DNA of 64,000 nt, taken from the NCBI GenBank assembly GCA_963556145.1, contig OY744467.1:186001-250000 (forward strand), read 5' to 3'. The DNA comes from Hygrocybe punicea. Lineage: Eukaryota > Basidiomycota > Agaricomycetes > Agaricales > Hygrophoraceae. The notes under the pieces were generated by a model. It saw only the letters and a program-made list of their open reading frames with translations. It had not been told where the DNA came from and ran no database searches. Positions 56,385-64,000 of this stretch are shown here, one piece after another. The position numbers and the translations under genes were made by a program. The first letter of the stretch is position 1; each line of letters opens with the position of its first letter.

Positions 56385-56875
56385 CACCACCAGCGGCGGC
56401 AACGGCAACCAGGCAACGACAACGGCAACAGCCAGCAGCAGCAGCAACAGCGGAAGCAGCAGCACCGGCAGCAACAGCAGCAGCAGCAGTGGCAGCAGCA
56501 GTGGCAACAGCCAAAGCCATCCAACATCACCACCAGCAGCAGCAACAACATTAATGGCAACCACAACCACGACGGCCAGCAGCAGCAGCAATGCCGGCAG
56601 CAGCAGCAACAGCAACAGCGGCAACGGCAACGGCAGCAGCAGGAGCGCAGGAGCGGCAGCAGCAACGGCGGCAGCAGCAGCAGCAGCAACGGCAGCAGCA
56701 GGAGCGCAGGAGCGGCAGCAGCAACAGCGGCAGCAGCAGCAGCAGCAACGGCCGTGACAGCAGCAGCAGCAGTGGCAGCAGCAACGGCGACGGCAGCAGC
56801 AGTAGCGCCGGCAGCGGCAGCAACAGCAGCAGTGGCAGCGGCAGCAGCAGCAGCAGCGCCGGACGGCTCCCCCGC
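56385..56875 (+). repeat. CAG/CAA-rich array in H1
   Basis: Trinucleotide-based low complexity (CAGCAGCAGCAACGGCAG). Several frames on both strands stay open through it, which reflects composition. Confidence 0.8.
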
Positions 56876-56884
56876 AGCCCAACT

Positions 56885-56937
56885 ACCTCGCGAAGTGTAG
56901 CGCCGTATCGATTGATACGTGCCTGCCATTCACGAGG
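56885..56937. promoter_or_regulatory. Dyad motif in H1
   Basis: ACCTCGCGAA, central GTATCGATTGATAC, then CACGAGG: same spacing (53 bp) as the H2 and H3 copies, with a different core. Confidence 0.55.
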
Positions 56938-57130
56938 AGAACGGAGCTCATGGGGTGAGCCCACCTCGGTCCGGGGTTCAGACCGCGTCTGAACCCAGAC
57001 CGAACGCGGAGAGACAGTTCGATGCCGTCCGGGTCCAGGTTTGGCCATGCGCCAAACCGGACCCGAAGTTCAGTTCGCGGTTCCGCCAAAAAGGCTCGGA
57101 ACCGGACCGAACTGAACTTCGGCAACACTA

Positions 57131-57441
57131 ATCTGCCCCAACTTGCTGTCCTTACGCATTGCATCCTGTTTGATCATGGCCTGTTTCACCGCGTCCGCAT
57201 CCATCATCTGCCAGATTATCAACACCAGCTTTTCGACTTCCGTTTCCGTGTATTGAAACAGCCGTTTATTGCGTGACAGATAATACGCTGCATCCTTTCC
57301 ATGCTCCAGGAGCACCTCTATAGATGCTTGTCAGCGATCCATCGCACACAGGTGTTCTGCACTTACTCTGGTCGATCACCTGCACCCCCCAATATTCCGT
57401 CTCCCCGAGTCCCCATTCAACTATCTGCAATGTCGCCTTCA
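57131..57441 (-). pseudogene. Gene alpha, upstream exons
   Basis: Minus strand: 57441-57367 (MKATLQIVEWGLGETEYWG), intron 57366-57318 (GTAAGT donor, GCTGACA branch, CTATAG acceptor), then 57317-57131 (VLLEHGKDAAYYLSRNKRLF ... LIIWQMMDADAV ... KDSKLGQI). It continues across H1 into 55894. The 5' end is cut by a reverse LTR at 57442, so the true start is not visible in this window. Confidence 0.6.
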
Positions 57442-57943
57442 TGTTACGGATCGCTTCTGCAGTGGGCTCCGGCAACAATCAACTTAACTAGGGGGGGGTT
57501 TCCAGGGGAGAGAAGAGCAGTTTTCATTGTTGCTTACTACTAAGACAACACTGCTAAGAGGAGGGGGTCAAGGTCTAATGTCATTGCGAGCCGTGGGGGT
57601 TACCCAAGATAAGGGGGTCTGCCCCAAGAACCAGACTAAACGTAAAGAAAGGAAAGAAGAAAAAGTCCGAACTAACAACAAAGACAGTAGATATAGTGAA
57701 TGAACTTGAGGGGAGGTAAATGAGAATCCAACCATGAAGCTACAACATGTCCAACTACACCATGTGTCCACCATGAGGCGCACATGAGGCGTCCTCATGT
57801 CGATGTTCTCGCGATCCAACTGGAGGCCCGGGTGTCATTGAGGGAGAGGTGAGGTCCGGATGACTCGGATGATTTGTCATCAGGTCATGTGACAAGCGGA
57901 ATTGCCAATTCGGGAGGGCTTTACACTCCCCCACACATCCTCC

Positions 57944-58326
57944 TGGAGTCAACCAGGAATACCGAGTATTTACCAAGAATTTACCAGGAATTTACCAGGA
58001 CTAGCCAGGAATGGCTTCCAGCCAAATTCTGAGTCCACCACTCAAATTGACAAGGAATCCTGGTAAAATCCACCAGGAATACCAGGATTCCTACCAGGAA
58101 TACCAGGATTCCTACCAGGAATACCAGGATTCCTACCAGGAATACCAGGATTCCTACCAGGAATACCAGGATTCCTACCAGGAATTCCCAGGGATTGACT
58201 GGGACTTTACCAGGACTATTCCTGGTAATTTACCAGGAATTCCTGGTACCAGGAATGAACCAGGAATCACCTGTAACCAGGACTTTACCAGGAGTCCTGA
58301 TGAATTCCACCAGGAATCCACCAGGA
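57944..58326. repeat. Left subterminal repeats of H4
   Basis: Short ACCAGGAAT units. At 58070-58185 a 22-bp tandem ACCAGGAATACCAGGATTCCT occurs about five times, encoding QDSYQEY in one frame. The right subterminal block at 62796-63060 has the same units. Confidence 0.8.
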
Positions 58327-58679
58327 ATCCCTTAATGCCTAGGCATCCTATTTAGGCTATACTGTTTAATACATTATATATTATATAATTGATATCTACT
58401 GTTTGGGGTTGTGTCCCGAGACTTTACGGCGGCGGAAACTCAATTATATACCCAAAATAAGTAATGCACGGACCATTCAACACAGACGCGCGTGATCACA
58501 TGACCTGAAAATTCAACACAGCCGCAATCACGCGTTCAACACGCCAACAACCAACGTCCAGCACGACAACGCCCAACGCGACAACGCCCAACGCCCAAAC
58601 GGGAACGAGACGGGTTAGGGAACGGAACACCAAGCAGCAACAGCAACAGCAACTTCACGACGCGGACGAACACATGCGG

Positions 58680-60150
58680 TTACGGAGGGGGTGGTGATGT
58701 GCCCACCCCGGCATCAGTATGTTTTTTTTAATTTTTATATTCTGTTACTGACTATTTCCTACGAGGTCCATGCCCACGCCCACGAGAACGGGAACGAGAA
58801 CGGGAACGGGAACACGAGCGGGAACGGGAACGGGAACACGAGCGGGAACGGGAACGAGAACGAGAACGCAAACGGGAACGCAACCGGAAACGAGAACGGG
58901 GGAACGGCCACGGAGGGGGTGGTGATGTGCCCACCCCCGCATCAGTATGTTTTTTTAAATTTTTATATTAGGTTACTGACTATTTCCTACGAGGTCCACG
59001 CCCACGCCCACGAGAACGAGAACGGGAACGGGAACGAGAGCGGGAACGAGAACGGGAACGGGAACAAGAGCGGGAACGGGAACGAGAACGAGAACGCAAC
59101 CGGGAACGCAACCGGGAACGAGAACGGGGGAACGGCCACGGAGGGGGTTGTGATGTGCCCACCCCCGTCTCAGTATGTTTTTTTTTTATTTTTAAATTGT
59201 TATATTCTGTTACTGACTATTTCTACGAGGTCCACGTCCACGCCCACGCCCACGAGAACGGGAACGAAAACGGGAACGAGAACGAGAACGCAGACGGGAA
59301 CGCAACCGGGAACGAGAACGGGGGAACGGCCACGGAGGGGGTATGTTTTACTTTTTTTTTAAATTTTCTATTCCATTACTGACTATTACCTACGACGTCC
59401 ACGTCCACGAGAACGGGAACGCAACGGGAACGGGAACGGGAACGGGAACGGGAACGGGAACAGCAACAGCAACAGCAATCTCACGCGGACGAACGCAGGC
59501 GGCCACGGCGGGGGCCCACCCCCGGCATCGGTATGTGTTTTATTGATGTCTTTGCGTTTATATTGCCGTACTGACTATTACTACGACGCCCACGCCCACG
59601 CCCACGGCCTCAACAACCACAACGAAGACGACGCGGCCGAAAGCGGCCTAGACGGCGAGGGACACCCGATGGCCAGCAACGGCCCCAGACGACCGCGATG
59701 CAACCAAACGGGGAGGAGCAGGGGCAACGGGGAGGTCAGCAAAAGCGGGGATGGTGCGCCCATCCCCGCTGCTCAGGTCTGATTTTTTTGCCTTGTCATT
59801 ATCTGATCCTGATATTGTGCTACAGACCACGCCAGCGCCAAATGAGGACCCCACCACGTCCAAACGCCATGCAACGGGATACGGTAGGTTAAAGGGGCTG
59901 GACCCCAACGGCAAAACCCAGCGCAACAGCTTACAGCGACCACGGCGGCAACAGCAGCAGCAACAGCAGCAATGCGGCTGCAACGGCCACAGCGGCAGCA
60001 GCAACGGTAGCAACAACAACGGCGACACCCGCAGCCACGACAGCTGGCAGCGGCTACCGGCGCCAACAGCAGCGACAAACGGCGACGCGCCCAAGCGTCG
60101 GTGAGTTTGTTATTGATTTGTTATTGATTTTTTCACTAACGACGTTCTAG
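58680..60150 (+). other. Tandem exon-intron modules in H4 (gene-like, Asn/Gly/Glu repeats)
   Basis: Module starts (CGGAGGGGGT) at about 58683, 58911, 59139 and 59330, then two more diverged modules. Each has a G-rich/C-rich hairpin, a GTATGT donor, TTACTGACTATT branch region and a CACGAGAACGGGAACG-type exon array that reads Asn-Gly-Asn-Glu. Introns: 58717-58765, 58945-58993, 59173-59229 (acceptor TACGAG), and later 59777-59825 (CTACAG) and 60101-60150 (CACTAAC branch, TCTAG). In the modules at 59341 and 59532 the acceptor reads TACGAC, so the AG is lost. Transcript function unknown. Confidence 0.6.
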
Positions 60151-60480
60151 CTACACGGCTGTACCTGCCCCCATGCCCACAAGGCCAACAGGAACGAGAG
60201 ACGACGCCACGACGGGGACAACGACGGGCGATGAGAACGAGGACCGGGACAATGACCGCGAAGGACCGGGATGAGGACCACGGGAATGAGAACGACGATG
60301 ACGACACGGCCGCCCCGATGATGACACGGCCCCCCCTCCAAAACACGCCCCCCCCCTCCAAAACATGGCCGCCTCCTTCTCTGCCATCTGCCATCTCCTG
60401 TCTCATCTACCCCCTCTCCCTCCCTTCCCGCCTTCTTCCCTCCCTCTTTCCCTACCTCACTCCTTCCCCCTCCCTCTCCA
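60151..60480 (+). other. End of the gene-like part of H4
   Basis: GACAACGACGGGCGATGAGA-type low complexity, then a C-rich CCTCCCTCCC run to 60478. No domain. It looks like the last exon and 3' end of the modular transcript. Confidence 0.4.
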
Positions 60481-62700
60481 TAGTAATTAATGAATTAAGA
60501 AGTAGTATAAATTAAATTTTCAGTTTACAAATAAATATCAAACAATTTATAAAAGTTCAAGCAAATTCCTCTCAGATTGCCAGTGAAAGCCTAATAATTA
60601 TACCATAAACTCTGAAATAATTCTGGTCAGATTCTGGTCAGATTCTGTACAGAATGCTAGTTTCCTGTAGACCAAAATAGAAATAAAAGACTGGACCAGC
60701 TAAAAATCCAATGTCATATGTAGATCTATATTATTGAAATGAACACAGATGAATCTGATGCTGGATTGAAACAGGAAGACAGTGAGCATGAGAGTAGTGT
60801 GTATTAGATCTGTAGTAGCTAGTTTTACTGCAAAGGAAATAAACTCAACATGTTGCTTGGGAGAGATTTGCTGAGGTGCCATATGTATGAAAAAGTAAAA
60901 TAGATATACATATGATGAGCACTTATGCAGCTCAATTACATGTAGAGGGAAATATGATTGTTTGAAAGACCATAATGAGCATGAGTTACCAGGCATATTA
61001 TACAATTTGTGTCTTTGGACTGTATGCACAGTCACTTCCTGCAGAATAGTTCATGTCTAATTAGACAGGATCAGTAAGAACATGCAGTTGGAAGATATAG
61101 AATTTTACGAAGATTCCAATATATGACGATTGAGTTCATGTTTGGGCTCTGAGGCAAATGCATAGAGAAAAGTACTGTGTAGGTTTGTACACTACTCTGA
61201 CATTGTTGGAAACTATGGTTACAGGCATAATACCATAGATAGAGTACATCCAGTGTCCTTTTATACTAAGGAATATATGCTAGAACATTCCTAAATGCTT
61301 ACTAACAATATTACTAATTAGTCTGGATAAGTCTACATAATTCTCTGCTTGAGTGGCGGATTCCACATAATTCCAATAGACATTTCCCACAACCTCAGCA
61401 ACATACAGCAGCTGAGCTTCACACCATATCTTTGTTTGGTCAGACAAAGAACAACATGACACCCCCCCAACAATATCTAGACTTACCAAAGTATCCCAAA
61501 GTTGGATAGTATATGGGTGGATCAATATTGTTGAAGGGCTTGTAGGAATGTATAGCTTTCATGCATCTTTAACAGACTCCAAGTCTTGGAAAAATAGTTT
61601 ATAGGACAATTCACAAAGCAAACTCCAGCAATATTCCTTGGTGATAGATCTAACCTACATCTGTTCAAGAATCATTGTATTCAGTTACTACTGCTTCTGG
61701 TACTGCCAGGTAATCTGTTACTGAATAAGCATTTGGATCATTGGGAGAAAACAGAGTCATGACTCAAGGACATCAGTACCGTTGTTATCATTACCCAAGT
61801 GCAGCTGATATTATTACTAGTTGTCATCTAGCTGCTTTGGTAAGACAGAATGAGAATCAAGCAGTATCAACACTTGTTTGTGAGGATGTCTATTTGGCAC
61901 GATGCAACCCAAGTTCAACAATATGCCCATCAACATGGTGTTATCATGGATGTACAATTAACTATAAGAGAGCCTTCAATACTCAAATGAGTTCTGATAT
62001 TCATAACTGAAGGACTTGGAGTATAGGCTTGTGAACAGTACACTGTGTATTAGCTATTGTGAAAAGTTCAATAAAATTGCTGACTCTGAAAGTATTTGAG
62101 CATATGTTTCTATTAAGTTTGCATCAATCATAATTTCTTTGTGGATTTACTAATTTTACTGGATTTTTAATTTACAATGACTAAAAAACAGTCATCAGCT
62201 GTCTGAAATTAGTCAGCTTTAGCCAATTTATGACAACACTAAATACATAGAATGAATGAGACAGAAATATTAAGGAGAAAGGGATGAGTATCTGATCATG
62301 AAACTAAGACTTTATATTACCAACACTTTTAACAGTGTGATAACAACGGGATATATTTTAAAATTGGATGATCATGATCTTCTTATTATGTTTATAATGA
62401 AAACTTCTTGAATGAGTCTAAAGGAATGTGTGGAGGAGTGCAGTATATAGACTAATAATAATATAGTACATTTCAAATCTTCTTTTTAAATTAACCAGGA
62501 ATCTACCAGGAATCTACCAGGAATAGATTTAGCAGGACAATATTACTTAGAAAGGAAATTATGCATACTATATGGATTTATTGATCTGTGTTGTCAGACA
62601 TCCCCTATTGTCAATATTGATTGAGAAAAAGGTCAAAAGGTTTCAAAAAGCCGGTGTGTAAGTCAGGGAGGTGTCTCTATTGGAGGCTCAAAGCTACACT
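60481..62700. other. AT-rich interior of H4, no recognisable gene
   Basis: Short frames on both strands (for example 61741-62010 plus and 61525-61280 minus) show no family features. No DDE or hAT dimerisation motif is seen. It may be decayed transposase or filler. Confidence 0.4.
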
Positions 62701-62706
62701 TATGTA

Positions 62707-62780
62707 TAGGACTGATGGCTCAGTGGCTTGAGTGGCTGGTTTAAATTTGTGGAGGTCATGGGTTCAATCCCGGGCAGAAA
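62707..62780 (+). other. tRNA-like / SINE-like Pol III promoter sequence
   Basis: An A-box match TGGCTCAGTGG (62716-62726) and a B-box match GGTTCAATCCC (62761-62771) lie 34 bp apart, as in a tRNA. The acceptor stem does not close, so it is not an intact tRNA gene; a SINE head or tRNA relic is more likely. Confidence 0.4.
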
Positions 62781-64000
62781 CACTTTTGCAATTTGATTGC
62801 CGGAATTTACCAGGAATTACCAGGAATGAGTGCCGGACTTTATCAGGAATCCACCAGGAATCCACCAGGAATCACCAGGAATTAATCCTCATGGAATAAA
62901 TCATTCTAAGTCTGCATTCCTGGTAAATTCCACCAGGAGTCCGGCAGGAATTTACCAGGAATAAGAATCCAATTCCACCAGGAATGACATTCCTGGTTGA
63001 TTCCTGGAGGAATCCTAGGAATCTACCAGGACAACCAGGATTCCACCAGGAGTCCAGTAGGACCTGTGGAGGAGTGAAAAGTGAAGCAATTCGGGGTCTG
63101 TACTTGCTATAACAGGCAAGTGCGCAGTCTGGCAAGTGCATTGCACGGTCGGGTCGAAGAGGGGTATCGTCCAGTGTGAGATTGGTGAAGGGAATGTCTT
63201 GAGGTGGTATGGATGTAACAGCAAAGTCGGCATGAAAGAAAACAAAGGAATGTGCGAAAGGAAAACCAACAAGGACAGTGGGCTAGTCGAGATCAGACAT
63301 GTGAACAGCATAAGCTGTACCGGATGACGATGTCTGTGTTGATGACGTGTCGAGGAGCGGTGTCTTGTCCTGTTTGTGGAACAATAAGGTCCATCTGATG
63401 TTGGTATCGTCCAAGAAAGGGTATCGTTGTAAATGAATGTGGGAGGTAACAAGGTTATGGATAAAAATGGATAAATGAACGTGGGTCCAGGTTTCGAGTC
63501 ATGGCATGAGTGACAAGCTGTGGGAACAAGTCGTCGGGTACTGCATTGAAGCGGTGTCGTGTGAACAATAAATGATAGGGGGTTGATTCACTGTGTTGGG
63601 AAATCGCATGGTCTGTGGTCAAAGTCTGAAAGAATGTGCTTCGGCGATGGTCGGATTAGAGAGGGCAGTGAAATGTCTTGTGATCGGGGATTGCTCAGAG
63701 GTCACATGCAGGTGAGGAATGTCATCAGATCGTCAGGGAGGATAATGGTAGGCACGGAATACGAAAGTGGAAACCATATATCCAAGAATGGCAATTGTCA
63801 ATTACGTGTCGATATATTGTCGAGGTGGAAGTCGGAAGTATCGATGGCGGAAGGGTTTCGGTGCCGATGCCAAAGATAGATCATAACAATGTAGAAACCG
63901 ATCAGGAAAGTGATGGTGATGCTGCCAATGATAATTACGGTAATGAGCTGTTTCGGGAGTACAGCCATTGTGATCGGTTTGTCGTGGGATAGCGTAAACA

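Larger units (their letters stand above)
55895..57130 (+). mobile_element. hAT-like non-autonomous element H1 in gene alpha
   Basis: 1236 bp, perfect 8-bp TSD ATCTGCCC (55887-55894 and 57131-57138). TIRs start TAGTGTTGCCG(T/A)AGTTC. Subterminal GAACCGGACCG/CCGAACC repeats are on both sides. Inside: a 10-bp perfect hairpin GAACGCGACA/TGTCGCGTTC (56193-56215), an intron 56226-56272 (GTAAGT, ACTAAT, CCACAG), a CAG/GCAACGG array (56385-56870) open in several frames as poly-Gln, poly-Ser or poly-Ala, and one dyad (56885-56937). No transposase. It split alpha at LGQI/LNGQDT. Confidence 0.85.
57915..63086 (+). mobile_element. TIR element H4 with ACCAGGAAT repeats and exon-intron modules
   Basis: 5.2 kb flanked by CAATTCGGG (57906-57914 and 63087-63095; 8 or 9 bp depending on the boundary). 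Ends are imperfect inverted repeats: GCTTTACACTCCCCCACACA versus GCTTCACTTTTCACTCCTCC read inward from the right, then TCCT-CTGGA(G/C)TC on both sides. Subterminal ACCAGGAATT(T/C)/CCAGGATTC repeats fill 57944-58326 and 62796-63060. Inside are tandem exon-intron modules (58680-60150) and an AT-rich part without a clear transposase. Possibly hAT or Mutator-like. Confidence 0.65.
57442..64000 (-). repeat. Reverse LTR related to the 1577-bp LTR, split by H4 and cut by the window end
   Basis: Segments 57442-57914 and 63087-64000 match the LTR at 757-2333 in reverse orientation, clearly diverged. The LTR end TGTTACGGATCGCTTCTGCAG (read on plus) begins at 57442. The visible part covers all but roughly the first 200 bp of the LTR. 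Whether it is a solo LTR or belongs to a full reverse element cannot be told here. Confidence 0.8.

Noticed and set aside
61280..62010. A copia-like or transposase fragment in the AT-rich interior of H4
   Set aside because: The two small frames showed no catalytic or RNase H/integrase motif on reading, so no assignment is supported.
57915..63086. H4 as a Helitron
   Set aside because: It has inverted terminal similarity and an 8-9 bp duplication, and no TC...CTRR ends or insertion between A and T.

Overview
The window is a nested transposable-element island in a large, repeat-rich fungal genome. The evidence points to a basidiomycete, most likely an Agaricomycete: short (45-65 bp) GT-AG introns with CTRAY branch sites, a chromodomain Ty3/gypsy element, basidiomycete-type gypsy pol with YIDD, hAT-like and Tc1/mariner-like elements, and strong CpG decay. 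No species is claimed. Only a few percent of the sequence looks like ordinary host genes.

Left part (1-11.65 kb). A PIF/Harbinger-type transposase gene runs off the left edge on the minus strand. A ~515 bp TA-flanked MITE (685-7380) has been split by a very young 6.18 kb LTR element (757-6932) with 1577-bp LTRs that I see differing at one base, a 5-bp TSD (TCTGG) and two overlapping non-gag/pol ORFs. A GPI-type secreted protein gene (7727-8398) and a decayed multi-pass membrane protein gene (8676-10405) follow, then a ~54-bp minisatellite.

Central part (11.65-57.44 kb). Two large, adjacent, intron-rich, uncharacterised minus-strand genes, here called beta (50137 down to 11657) and alpha (57441 down to 53257), form the oldest layer. 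Beta is split by a Ty3/gypsy element G2 (15344-49352). G2 is itself the target of many later insertions: TRIM A in gag; a reverse solo LTR in gag; an 874-bp foldback element after the CCHC knuckle; TRIM B (24521-35080) between RNase H and integrase; a chromovirus G1 (36705-43918, TSD CCCCT) at the end of pol; and a hAT-like element H2 (45344-48415) inside an intron of an antisense gene that lies between pol and the 3' LTR. TRIM B carries a 7.9 kb foldback element H5, which carries a hAT-like element H3 and a MITE. H2 carries TRIM D, which has three LTRs. TRIM C sits between alpha and beta, and hAT-like H1 sits in alpha.

Right part (57.44-64 kb). A reverse LTR related to the 1577-bp LTR interrupts alpha and is split by a 5.2 kb TIR element H4 containing tandem exon-intron modules.

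How it fits together. Two mobilisation groups can be seen. G1-like chromoviruses (5-bp TSD, TGTTACG...CGTAACA) would mobilise the 6.18 kb non-autonomous element. A 4-bp-TSD group, all integrating at NCGN sites, includes TRIMs A-D and the G2-related solo LTR. The hAT-like elements H1-H3 share an internal 54-bp dyad, and H1-H5 share a hairpin placed just upstream of an intron donor. Nearly every premature stop in the decayed ORFs is a TGA where CGA is expected, and most LTR mismatches are CpG transitions, so methylated-CpG deamination appears to be the main inactivating process.
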